From: Novosphingobium sp. | Lineage (GTDB): Bacteria > Pseudomonadota > Alphaproteobacteria > Sphingomonadales > Sphingomonadaceae | NCBI GenBank assembly: GCA_020853995.1 | Contig: JADYXV010000316.1 | Coordinates: 1-10,253 of the forward strand | Reading direction: 5' to 3' | Length of the DNA: 10,253 nucleotides | Part shown: in pieces, positions 1-5,662 of the stretch | Layout: every line of letters begins with the position of its first letter | How positions within the stretch are numbered: position 1 is the first letter of the stretch | The notes under the pieces: generated by a model | Databases searched by the model: none | Seen by the model: the letters and a program-made list of their open reading frames with translations, nothing else | Told to the model about the DNA's origin: nothing | Translations under genes and position numbers: made by a program

Positions 1-43
1 GGACCCAAAAAACATGGCAAAGCACTTGACCACAAAGACAGTC
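1..43. other. Short leading stretch with no identifiable gene
   Basis: These bases precede the palindromic repeat. One plus frame is open from the window edge to a TGA at 46-48 and could be the last 15 residues of a gene lying outside, but it is far too short to recognise. On the minus strand they lie downstream of ctaA and could belong to the leader of whatever follows. Neither reading can be supported. Confidence 0.3.
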
Positions 44-123
44 GCTGAACTTGTTTCAGGGTCCATTCCTCACCGCAAGCCTTGGCTCGTGTGGCGCGAT
101 GGATGCTGAAACAAGTTCAGCAT
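44..123. repeat. Pair of inverted palindromic repeats (REP-like)
   Basis: A 16-bp arm GCTGAACTTGTTTCAG at 44-59 recurs as its exact reverse complement at 106-121. Each copy is itself a small palindrome. The right one, 103-123, has perfect 8-bp arms (ATGCTGAA and TTCAGCAT) around a 5-nt loop. The left one keeps only the inner 5-bp arms. The flanking bases GTC and TCCA are also shared between copies, so the unit is about 25 bp long and occurs twice in opposite orientation, about 46 bp apart. From memory, very similar sequences are dispersed between genes in sphingomonad genomes; that is recollection, not a search. The pair lies just 3' of ctaA and could fold in its transcript as a long hairpin that ends transcription or protects the 3' end. 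There is no U-tract, so a classical terminator is not supported. Confidence 0.8.
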
Positions 124-145
124 GACGAAGCTCTGTGGTTGCCGT

Positions 146-1204
146 CTAATTCGGTCGCCGCGAACCTACTACATGCGCGCTCCACACTGTCGCCGCAACC
201 AGCAGCGCGCCGACCAGTTGGTGGAGGACGGCGAGCCATAGGGTTACGCCGCTCCATACAGTAAGGATGCCGAGGAGGACTTGGGTGCCGAAGACTGTGT
301 GGAGGACCACGGAGGCTTTGCGGTTGATCGGGCGCAGGGCTCTGGCGAGGATGACCAGTACGGCAACGACCACCCACGCCCACCAGCGGTGGATGAAGTG
401 GACGAGGAACGGGTCTGACAGGAGGGCGTGACCTGCCCCGAGCGCCCAGTCGACGCCTGCGGGGTAGAGGTTGCCTTGCATCAGCGGCCATGCGTCCCAA
501 TTGAACCAGCCGCCGCCCGCCGATGTGCCCGCGCGCATCCCGGCAACGAGCGCGCCATAGAACAATTGCAGGAGCAGCGCGGCCAAGGCGAGCGTGCCGA
601 GGGGCCTGAGCTTTGCGCGGCGCTCTCCCTTTGCAAGCACGAGCAGATCGAGCGCGGTCCAGATCAACCCGCCCAGTGTGAACAGCGCGACGAGCAAGTG
701 CGCGGCGAGGCGGAAGTGGCTGACTTTCACATCGTTGACGATGCCGGACTTCACCATCCACCAGCCGACAGCGCCTTGCGCCGCGCCAAGCGCGAGCAAT
801 GCGAGGAGGCGCGGTTTGTAGCCTTTGGGGATGCGGCCTTTGATCCAGAACCACGCGAGCGGTGCGGCAAAGACCAGGCCGATGGTGCGCGCCAGCAAGC
901 GGTGAACCCATTCCCAGAAGAAGATGAATTTATAAGCGCTGAGCGTCATGCCAGCGGGGCCGTTGATCAACTGGTACTGCGGCGTAGCCTGATAGGCTTC
1001 GAATTCTGCCTGCCACTGCGCATCGGTAATCGGCGGGATCGTGCCGGTGACGGGTTTCCATTCGGTGATCGAAACGCCTGATTCGGTCAGCCGCGTAATG
1101 CCACCCACTGCGACAATGGTGATGACCATGAAGGCAACGATAAATAGCCAGCGCGCAAGGGCTTGGGCGTTTGATTTCAGGATATCCGAAGGAGCATCTG
1201 CCAT
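146..1204 (-). CDS. ctaA: Heme A synthase (COX15/CtaA family)
   Basis: This integral membrane enzyme oxidises the C8 methyl group of heme O to a formyl group, giving heme A for aa3-type cytochrome oxidase. The 352-residue protein has about eight hydrophobic helices. It carries the family hallmark GGITRLTESGVSITEWKPV near residues 34-52. Four histidines fall where the family has its heme ligands in helices 2, 4, 6 and 8: H101 (EWVHR), H169 (LAAHL), H272 (FIHRWW) and H328 (LHQL). No cysteine occurs anywhere, so the disulfide pair of Bacillus-type CtaA is absent, as in alphaproteobacterial and mitochondrial COX15 forms. I chose the ATG at 1204 because it directly precedes the conserved N-terminal helix and has AGGAG about 13 nt upstream. 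The frame stays open to 1336, but the extra 44 residues look unlike protein and run over the putative operator. The gene diverges from the MerC-type gene. Confidence 0.95.
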   Translation of the reverse strand: MADAPSDILKSNAQALARWLFIVAFMVITIVAVGGITRLTESGVSITEWKPVTGTIPPITDAQWQAEFEAYQATPQYQLINGPAGMTLSAYKFIFFWEWVHRLLARTIGLVFAAPLAWFWIKGRIPKGYKPRLLALLALGAAQGAVGWWMVKSGIVNDVKVSHFRLAAHLLVALFTLGGLIWTALDLLVLAKGERRAKLRPLGTLALAALLLQLFYGALVAGMRAGTSAGGGWFNWDAWPLMQGNLYPAGVDWALGAGHALLSDPFLVHFIHRWWAWVVVAVLVILARALRPINRKASVVLHTVFGTQVLLGILTVWSGVTLWLAVLHQLVGALLVAATVWSAHVVGSRRPN

Positions 1205-1312
1205 GTGCGCGGCACTGCTCCTGTGCCCAAAAAAGCGCAAGAGGCATTGTTTGACGGGATCGCATGGCTCTTCGGACAGGGTGATGTACGAATTTCGGCC
1301 ACACACTCTTGC

Positions 1313-1335
1313 GAAATGATACAGTATAACATACA
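1313..1335. promoter_or_regulatory. Putative Zur/Fur-type operator
   Basis: The core ATGATACAGTATAACAT (1316-1332), preceded by GAA, closely resembles the gammaproteobacterial Zur box as I remember it (GAAATGTTATA-x-TATAACATTTC). It matches the left half except for two bases and matches TATAACAT of the right half exactly. Its two 8-base halves pair as inverted repeats at 6 of 8 positions around G1324. It lies 13 nt upstream of the MerC-type start codon, and it covers a possible -10 element on each strand (TATAAC forward, TATACT reverse), so binding would block transcription. This is by-eye matching and no score was computed. A Fur-family regulator other than Zur, or chance in an AT-rich promoter, remains possible. 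Confidence 0.5.
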
Positions 1336-1345
1336 TGAGTAACTG

Positions 1346-1717
1346 ATGAGTGATGCCATGCTTGCCTTGCGCGCCCGGCTTGACCGGATCGGGGTGCTCC
1401 TTTCAGGACTGTGCCTGATTCATTGCGTAGCAGGGCTGTTCCTTGTGGGCATGCTCGGCGTGGGCGGCGGGGTTCTGCTCAATCCTGATATTCACCGCTG
1501 GGGTTTGGTGTTTGCGCTGGTGATTGGCGCGGCCACCATCGGTATTGGCGCGCTGCGTCACGGGCGGCTTTTGCCTCTGGCGATCGGTGGTGCCGGATTG
1601 TGCCTGATGCTTGCTGCGGTGGCAGTGGGCCATGGCAATGCGGAAGTAGCCCTGACGGTTGGCGGTGTGTTGCTGGTGGCAACCGCGCACATCATCAACA
1701 TGCGGCACACACATTAA
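1346..1717 (+). CDS. MerC domain-containing membrane protein
   Basis: This is a 123-residue protein with four hydrophobic segments (about residues 14-40, 51-70, 74-95 and 100-118), matching the four-helix MerC fold. Helix 1 carries SGLCLIHCVAG, with C23, H26 and C27 forming a likely metal-binding site. In mercury-resistance MerC a cysteine pair sits in the same helix. The C-terminus is histidine-rich (H115, H121, H123). MerC itself transports Hg(II) into the cytoplasm, but no merR, merA or merT is nearby, so mercury resistance is not supported. The Zur-like box just upstream suggests a role in zinc or other metal homeostasis, which is inference. The start is uncertain: ATG 1346 and ATG 1358 are both in frame, and neither has a strong Shine-Dalgarno. 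The thiSG gene follows 55 bp downstream on the same strand. Confidence 0.85.
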   Translation: MSDAMLALRARLDRIGVLLSGLCLIHCVAGLFLVGMLGVGGGVLLNPDIHRWGLVFALVIGAATIGIGALRHGRLLPLAIGGAGLCLMLAAVAVGHGNAEVALTVGGVLLVATAHIINMRHTH

Positions 1718-1772
1718 TCGCTGAACAAAAGCGCACGCTTGCACCGCGCTGTCCCCGCGCTAAAGCGGCGGC

Positions 1773-2780
1773 ATGAGCGATACCTTATCTCTTACAGTCA
1801 ATGGCGAACCGCGCCGCGCTGTGCCCGGATCAATTGCCGATCTGGTGCGTAGCCTTGAATTGAACCCTGCCAAAGTGGCGGTGGAACGCAATGGCGAGAT
1901 CGTACCGCGATCAACGCTGGCCAATGTGGCGCTTGCCGATGGCGATGTGCTGGAAATCGTGCATTTTGTGGGTGGAGGACAAAGCGACGTGACGAACACA
2001 GACACTTGGCCAAAAGACACATGGACCGTTGCGGGCCGGACATTCACCTCGCGCCTGATCGTGGGCACCGGCAAGTACAAGGACTTTGAACAGAACGCCG
2101 CAGCGGTTGCGGCTTCGGGCGCGGAAATCGTGACCGTGGCGGTGCGGCGGGTGAATGTATCCGATCCCAAAGCGCCGATGCTGACCGATTTCATCGACCC
2201 AAAAAAGATCACGTACCTGCCCAACACCGCCGGATGCTTTACCGCCGAAGACGCGATCCGCACATTGCGATTGGCGCGCGAGGCTGGCGGCTGGGACCTG
2301 GTGAAGCTTGAGGTGCTGGGCGAAGCGCGCACGCTTTACCCCAACATGATCGAAACCATCCGCGCCACCGAAGTGCTGGCCAAAGAAGGCTTTGCGCCTA
2401 TGGTCTACTGTACCGATGATCCGATTGCGGCCAAGCAGTTGGAAGATGCAGGTGCGGTTGCTGTGATGCCATTGGGCGCACCCATCGGTTCGGGTCTTGG
2501 TATCCAGAACCGCGTCACCATCCGCCTGATCGTGGAAGGTGCCAAAGTGCCGGTGCTGGTGGATGCTGGCGTTGGCACCGCGTCTGATGCCGCCGTGGCG
2601 ATGGAACTGGGCTGCGATGGGGTGTTGATGAACACCGCGATTGCCGAAGCGAAAGACCCGTTGCGCATGGCGCGCGCGATGAAGCTGGCGGTCGAGGCTG
2701 GGCGTGATGCGTATTTGTCGGGCCGGATGGGCACGCGCAAATATGCCGATCCCAGCAGTCCTTTGGCGGGTTTGATTTAA
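1773..2780 (+). CDS. thiSG: ThiS-ThiG fusion: sulfur carrier plus thiazole synthase
   Basis: This 335-residue protein joins two thiamine-pathway proteins in one frame. Residues 1-69 are a ThiS-type beta-grasp sulfur carrier ending in VHFVGGG. Residues from about 73 on are a full-length ThiG, which condenses 1-deoxyxylulose 5-phosphate, dehydroglycine and ThiS thiocarboxylate into the thiazole phosphate. ThiG marks are SRLIVGTGKY (93-102), the Schiff-base lysine K178 in DLVKLEV, the phosphate-binding GSGLGIQN (239-246) and VLVDAGVGTASDAAVAMELG (261-280). ThiS normally needs a free C-terminal Gly-Gly for adenylation by ThiF; here it is followed directly by QSDV and ThiG. Such fusions are, to my knowledge, annotated in other sphingomonads, so this is probably not a sequencing error. 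No thiF, thiC, thiE or thiO is in the window. The 55-bp leader is too short for a TPP riboswitch and shows no THI-box motif. The start ATG has no clear Shine-Dalgarno. Confidence 0.93.
   Translation: MSDTLSLTVNGEPRRAVPGSIADLVRSLELNPAKVAVERNGEIVPRSTLANVALADGDVLEIVHFVGGGQSDVTNTDTWPKDTWTVAGRTFTSRLIVGTGKYKDFEQNAAAVAASGAEIVTVAVRRVNVSDPKAPMLTDFIDPKKITYLPNTAGCFTAEDAIRTLRLAREAGGWDLVKLEVLGEARTLYPNMIETIRATEVLAKEGFAPMVYCTDDPIAAKQLEDAGAVAVMPLGAPIGSGLGIQNRVTIRLIVEGAKVPVLVDAGVGTASDAAVAMELGCDGVLMNTAIAEAKDPLRMARAMKLAVEAGRDAYLSGRMGTRKYADPSSPLAGLI
1971..1991 (+). promoter_or_regulatory. Internal Shine-Dalgarno and GTG for stand-alone ThiG
   Basis: The codons for the ThiS Gly-Gly-Gly end read GGTGGAGGA (1971-1979), which contains the strong Shine-Dalgarno core GGAGGA. 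A GTG codon in the same frame follows at 1989-1991, 9 nt after that core. Initiation there would give a normal 263-residue ThiG starting MTNTDTW. A TGA at 1990-1992 overlaps this GTG in the +1 frame, so the sequence GTGA has the look of a former stop/start overlap. The spacing and core are seen directly; use of the site is inference. Confidence 0.45.
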
Positions 2781-2794
2781 GGCCGGACAAGCCC

Positions 2795-2822
2795 ACTCCC
2801 GACCGTTCTCGCAGGCGGGAGG
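2795..2822. terminator. Possible bidirectional terminator between thiSG and ruvC
   Basis: CTCCCG (2796-2801) and CGGGAG (2816-2821) form a perfect 6-bp stem around a 14-nt loop in the 51-bp gap between two convergent stop codons. The position is right for a terminator shared by both strands. The loop is long and there is no T-tract on either side, so the call is weak. Confidence 0.35.
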
Positions 2823-2831
2823 GGGGAAGTC

Positions 2832-3308
2832 TTAGCGGTGGCTGCCGAGCATGTTGGCGTGGGTAATCGCCACGGCCAAGGCATCTGACGCATCTTCGCC
2901 AGCAAGCTTCACGCCCGGCAGCAGGATTTTCAGCATGTGCTGGATCTGCTGCTTTTCCGCGCCGCCGGTGCCGACCAGCGCCTTTTTGATCACTTTGGTC
3001 GAGTATTCCTCAACCGGGATGCCCGAGCGCGCGATGGACAGCATGGCAACGCCGCGCGCTTGGCCCAATTTGAGTGTGGATTGCGGGTTCACATTCATGA
3101 ACACTTCTTCCACCGCGCCTGCATCCGGCCCGTAAAGCGCGATCACCTCGGCAAGTGCGGCATCTAGTTCGACAAGGCGCTCGGCCATGCTGGTCTTGGC
3201 ATTGGTGCGGATCTGGCCATTGGCGACGTGGCGCAAGTTGCTGCCCGATTTGGAGATCACGCCCCAACCGGTGACGGTAAGGCCGGGGTCGATGCCGAGG
3301 ATGATCAT
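2832..3308 (-). CDS. ruvC: Holliday junction resolvase RuvC
   Basis: RuvC is a homodimeric endonuclease that cuts Holliday junctions symmetrically, working with the RuvAB branch-migration motor. The 158-residue protein has the usual length. The four metal-binding acidic residues of the RNase H-like site are all present: D7 (GIDPG), E67 (AVEEVF), D139 and D142 (EDASDALAVAITHA). The conserved stretch STLKLGQARG follows at 77-86. It is the last gene of a tight operon with yebC and a DUF3147-type gene: its ATG begins 1 nt after the upstream stop codon, and no clear Shine-Dalgarno is visible, so translation is probably coupled. Many bacteria continue this operon with ruvA and ruvB. Here the next gene is convergent thiSG, so ruvAB must lie elsewhere in the genome. 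Confidence 0.97.
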   Translation of the reverse strand: MIILGIDPGLTVTGWGVISKSGSNLRHVANGQIRTNAKTSMAERLVELDAALAEVIALYGPDAGAVEEVFMNVNPQSTLKLGQARGVAMLSIARSGIPVEEYSTKVIKKALVGTGGAEKQQIQHMLKILLPGVKLAGEDASDALAVAITHANMLGSHR

Positions 3309-3309
3309 A

Positions 3310-3660
3310 TCAGAGCCGCAAGCCCAAACGCGGGCCGAAATGCATCATGGCCAAGTATAGAACAACCGTAAGCGCGCAGCCGGCGACCAATGCCATCCAG
3401 AATGGCAAGCCCATGCGCAGCATTTGCGGGATTGCCAGAAACATCGGGAGGGACGGGAGGACATACCAGAAGGTTGCCTCGGCATGGACCGCCATGTTTT
3501 CAGCATCTGGCCGCTGCTGCCAAAGCAGGATCATGCCCAGAACCGACACAAGCGGCAAAGAGGCCACCAAAGCGCCAACTGCCGGGAGCTTTCGTCCGAT
3601 CTCGGCGATCAGGACAATCAGCACTCCCGACAATAGCGCTTTTGCGACCAGGGCGAACAT
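3310..3660 (-). CDS. DUF3147-type small membrane protein
   Basis: This 116-residue protein is almost entirely hydrophobic, with four predicted membrane helices. It contains the pattern I associate with DUF3147: SLPLVSVLGMILLW (33-46), then FWYVLPSLPMFL (64-75) and a final LTVVLYLAMM helix. No catalytic residue is apparent and no function is established to my knowledge; a transport or membrane-organising role would be a guess. I chose the ATG at 3660 because it lies 1 nt after the yebC stop codon and begins directly with the first helix. The frame is open to 3774, but that extension overlaps yebC and has no protein-like character. The gene sits between yebC and ruvC with 1-nt gaps on both sides, so it is co-transcribed and likely translationally coupled. 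Confidence 0.8.
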   Translation of the reverse strand: MFALVAKALLSGVLIVLIAEIGRKLPAVGALVASLPLVSVLGMILLWQQRPDAENMAVHAEATFWYVLPSLPMFLAIPQMLRMGLPFWMALVAGCALTVVLYLAMMHFGPRLGLRL

Positions 3661-3661
3661 G

Positions 3662-4426
3662 TCAGCCCAGCTTCTCCACCACGTCATCGGGGATTTCGTA
3701 ATTGCCCCAGACGGTCTGGACGTCGTCATCGTCATCCAGCACGTCGATGAGCTTGAGCAAGGTTGCAGCGTCATCAGCCGAAACTTCGGTTTTGATGCTC
3801 GGCTTCCATGCCAGTTTCACGCCTTCGGCTTCGCCCAAGGTCTTTTCCAGTTCGCGCGCAACCTCGTGGAGGGTCTCGATCGCTACCCAGATCTGGTGGC
3901 TGCCGGGGTTTTCATCGCCATCGCCCATGTCTGATTCGACATCGTCGGCGCCCGCTTCAATCGCGGCTTCGAGTACCTTTTCCTCGTCACCCACCGAGCC
4001 GGGGTACTCGATCAGGCCAAGCCGTTCGAAGCCGTGGCTGACGGCACCGCTGGCACCAAGGTTGCCGCCGTTCTTCGAGAACGCGGTGCGCACGTTGGTG
4101 GCTGTACGGTTGCGGTTGTCGGTCAACGCTTCGACGATCACGGAAACGCCGCCCGGGCCATAGCCTTCGTAGCGCACTTCTTCGTAATTATCGCCTTCGC
4201 CCTTGGTTGCCTTGTCAATGGCGCGGGCGATGTTGTCCTTGGGCATCGACTGCGCTTTGGCCGCGTTGACGGCGGCGCGCAGGCGCGGATTCATGTCGGG
4301 ATCGGGCATGCCCATCTTGGCCGCGACGGTGATTTCGCGGCTGAGTTTGGAGAACTGCGCCGAACGCTTTTTGTCCTGCGCACCCTTGCGGTGCATGATG
4401 TTTTTAAATTTGGAATGGCCTGCCAT
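3662..4426 (-). CDS. yebC: YebC/TACO1 family translation factor
   Basis: The family was long annotated as a probable transcriptional regulator. Mitochondrial TACO1 activates translation, and recent work on bacterial members, as I recall it, points to relief of ribosome stalling at proline-rich stretches. The 254-residue protein begins with the highly conserved MAGHSKFKNIMHRKGAQDKK and continues with RLRAAVNAAKAQSMPKDNI (48-66) and YEGYGPGGV (86-94), all family hallmarks. The C-terminal domain includes an acidic run of five aspartates before VQTVWGNYEIPD. Length is slightly above the usual 245-250, with a small acidic insertion around residues 162-175. It is the first gene of the yebC-DUF3147-ruvC operon, and the linkage of yebC to ruvC is widespread in bacteria. 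The 128-bp upstream gap probably holds the operon promoter. Confidence 0.96.
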   Translation of the reverse strand: MAGHSKFKNIMHRKGAQDKKRSAQFSKLSREITVAAKMGMPDPDMNPRLRAAVNAAKAQSMPKDNIARAIDKATKGEGDNYEEVRYEGYGPGGVSVIVEALTDNRNRTATNVRTAFSKNGGNLGASGAVSHGFERLGLIEYPGSVGDEEKVLEAAIEAGADDVESDMGDGDENPGSHQIWVAIETLHEVARELEKTLGEAEGVKLAWKPSIKTEVSADDAATLLKLIDVLDDDDDVQTVWGNYEIPDDVVEKLG

Positions 4427-4554
4427 GGTCCGTGCTTCTTGCTGGTCTTGCGGGAATGTGGGTTGCCCCTAGCCGACGACGCGCTTGCGGGCAATGTTTG
4501 CGCGTTCGGTTTGCAAGCCGGGTATGCGCGATGGCCATTCCAGCGGGGGTCGGG
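4427..4554. other. Intergenic gap, likely yebC operon promoter
   Basis: These 128 bp lie between the ybjQ-like stop and the yebC start on the minus strand. I see no convincing -35/-10 pair, and only short dyads such as GCTTGC with GCAAGC. A promoter for the yebC operon is expected here from position, but read-through from ybjQ cannot be excluded. Confidence 0.3.
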
Positions 4555-4872
4555 TTAAAGCAGTACCGCCGTACCGCTGACGCTGACCATCAACATGGAT
4601 CCGCGCGCGCCAATGGTTTCATAATCGATATCGACGGCGATCACGGCATTGGCACCCAATGCGCGCGCCTTGTCTTCCAATTCGCGCAAAGCCTGTTCGC
4701 GTCCGCGCGAAAGGACTTCTTCGTATTTGCCCGAACGGCCGCCGAAAATGTCGGTAATCGATGCGAAAAGATCACGCACGATGTTTGCGCCAAGGATCAC
4801 CTCGCCGGTAACAACGCCAAGATAGCGCTGTACCGGACGACCTTCGATAAGGCTGGTGGTGGACAAGAGCAT
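4555..4872 (-). CDS. YbjQ/UPF0145 family protein
   Basis: The 105-residue protein matches the YbjQ (UPF0145, formerly DUF74) family, often labelled heavy-metal-binding domain proteins. It is a small cytoplasmic protein; solved relatives form pentamers. Recognisable parts are the N-terminal strand ending VQRYLGVVTGEVILGANIVRD (about 14-34), a charged helix with RGREQALRELEDKARALGAN (56-75), and the strand AVIAVDIDYETIG followed by MLMVSVSGTAV. No cysteine and no histidine occurs, so the metal-binding label has no visible support in this sequence. The start is well supported by GGGAGG (minus strand, 4884-4879) 6 nt before the ATG. It begins 44 bp after the gapR stop and may be transcribed with it. 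Biological role is unknown. Confidence 0.9.
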   Translation of the reverse strand: MLLSTTSLIEGRPVQRYLGVVTGEVILGANIVRDLFASITDIFGGRSGKYEEVLSRGREQALRELEDKARALGANAVIAVDIDYETIGARGSMLMVSVSGTAVLL

Positions 4873-4898
4873 TACAGGCCTCCCGTAGTTTCTATCCG

Positions 4899-4908
4899 GT
4901 AGGCCTAC
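4899..4908. repeat. Perfect 10-bp palindrome upstream of ybjQ-like gene
   Basis: GTAGGCCTAC is an exact palindrome in the 44-bp gap between gapR and the ybjQ-like gene. Its core AGGCCT recurs at 4876-4881, overlapping the Shine-Dalgarno of the ybjQ-like gene, 25 bp away. It could be a small operator or mere chance; nothing else supports a function. Confidence 0.3.
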
Positions 4909-4916
4909 TCCAATTC

Positions 4917-5153
4917 TTATTCGATGCCGAGAGCGGTTTTGTAGAGTTCCAGAACGGCTTCCATTTCGCGGCGGTCATCGGGCTTCATTTTGCGCAGACG
5001 CACGACCTGCCGCATGATTTTGGCATCATAGCCAACCGCTTTGCCTTCGTTGTAGACGTCCTTGATGTCGTCGCCGATGCCCTTCTTTTCCTCTTCGAGG
5101 CGTTCGATGCGCTCAATCAACAGGCGCAGGCGGTCGTCGGCAGTTTCGGCCAT
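4917..5153 (-). CDS. gapR: GapR nucleoid-associated protein (DUF2312)
   Basis: GapR is a small alphaproteobacterial DNA-binding protein. In Caulobacter it is reported to be essential, to bind overtwisted DNA ahead of replication forks and at the 3' ends of transcribed regions, and to stimulate type II topoisomerases. The 78-residue product is a charged coiled coil with no hydrophobic core segment: LLIERIERLEEEKKGIGDDIKD (11-32) is followed by the family signature YNEGKAVGYDAKIMRQVVRLRK (34-55) and a C-terminal helix. It is about ten residues shorter than Caulobacter GapR, at the N-terminus. The start has GGAG (minus strand, 5165-5162) 8 nt upstream. The gene lies 106 bp after the DUF1244 gene on the same strand, and that gap contains a GC-rich hairpin. 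Confidence 0.95.
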   Translation of the reverse strand: MAETADDRLRLLIERIERLEEEKKGIGDDIKDVYNEGKAVGYDAKIMRQVVRLRKMKPDDRREMEAVLELYKTALGIE

Positions 5154-5185
5154 CGGGAAATCTCCGGGTAACGGGTGAATCAGTT

Positions 5186-5209
5186 GGCGGCGCTGATAGA
5201 CGCGCCGCC
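5186..5209. terminator. GC-rich hairpin between DUF1244 gene and gapR
   Basis: GGCGGCGC (5186-5193) and GCGCCGCC (5202-5209) form a perfect, all-GC 8-bp stem with an 8-nt loop. On the minus strand it comes 51 bp after the DUF1244 stop and about 33 bp before the gapR start. It could terminate DUF1244 transcripts or be a structure in the gapR leader. No U-tract follows, so termination is uncertain. Confidence 0.4.
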
Positions 5210-5259
5210 GCCGATCGGCAAAGCGCAGCTTGTGGAAATCTCGCGGATCATGCGCGCTG

Positions 5260-5589
5260 TCAGTGCGTCCCGCCGTTTTTCTTCAGGCTTTCGACCATGC
5301 GCGCAAGTTGTTCGGGCGTGGCTTCGGTCTGGAAGCGTGCCTTCCACTCGGCGGCGGGAAGGCCGTGAATAACCTCGCGCGCGACGGCTTTATCAAGGCC
5401 AGCGCCGGCATCGTTGATCCAATCGGCCAGGCAATTGCGGCAGAAGCCGGCAAGGCCCATCAAATCAATGTTTTGTGCATCGTGGCGGTGGCGCAAGTGA
5501 CGCACCAGACGGCGGAAGGCTGCTGCGGCAACCGCATCAGGCAGCGTGTCCAATGGCTCGTCCTGAGTACGTGTTGAATTCGTATCCAT
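5260..5589 (-). CDS. DUF1244 family protein
   Basis: The 109-residue protein matches DUF1244, a family of unknown function common in Alphaproteobacteria. The core runs from about residue 20 to 95: a helix with AFRRLVRHLRHRHDAQNIDLM, the signature GLAGFCRNCLADW (45-57) with a CxxC pair (C50, C53), then AREVIHGLPAAEWKA (70-84) and ATPEQ (90-94). The cysteine pair together with histidines in the preceding helix could bind a metal, but no family activity is established to my knowledge. The first 15 residues are a loose polar tail. The start is supported by AAGGA (minus strand, 5602-5598) 8 nt before the ATG. It is transcribed away from pyk across a 64-73-bp divergent promoter region. The next gene on its strand is gapR. 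Confidence 0.88.
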   Translation of the reverse strand: MDTNSTRTQDEPLDTLPDAVAAAAFRRLVRHLRHRHDAQNIDLMGLAGFCRNCLADWINDAGAGLDKAVAREVIHGLPAAEWKARFQTEATPEQLARMVESLKKNGGTH

Positions 5590-5662
5590 TGTAATGGTCC
5601 TTGGGTTTTTTTAGGCCATACGCCATAGCGCGTGACATTGATGCATAAGGAGTATGATTGCC
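5590..5662. promoter_or_regulatory. Divergent promoter region for DUF1244 gene and pyk
   Basis: This short spacer must carry both promoters. It contains a run of seven T (plus strand) near 5605 and a near-tandem GCCATA repeat, but no clear -35/-10 pair in either direction. The Shine-Dalgarno for pyk, AAGGAG, is at 5647-5652. It is only 1 nt before ATG 5654 but 10 nt before GTG 5663, which is why I place the start at the GTG. Confidence 0.45.

Noticed and set aside
117..911. Long open frame antisense to and offset from ctaA, and the plus frame at 428-1081
   Set aside because: Both are arginine-rich, low-complexity shadows of ctaA in GC-rich DNA, with no recognisable domain.
1205..1336. 44-residue N-terminal extension of ctaA starting at 1336
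   Set aside because: The extension has no family similarity, runs through the likely promoter and operator, and the ATG at 1204 sits directly before the conserved first helix.
1346..1717. Part of a mercury-resistance operon
   Set aside because: No merR, merT, merP or merA is adjacent, and the neighbours are housekeeping genes.
1718..1772. TPP riboswitch upstream of thiSG
   Set aside because: The gap is only 55 bp and lacks the conserved CTGAGA and ACCTGA elements.
5180..5251. Possible 23-residue minus-strand gene between the DUF1244 gene and gapR
   Set aside because: It has no Shine-Dalgarno, overlaps the GC hairpin, and its sequence matches nothing I know; chance is the simpler explanation.
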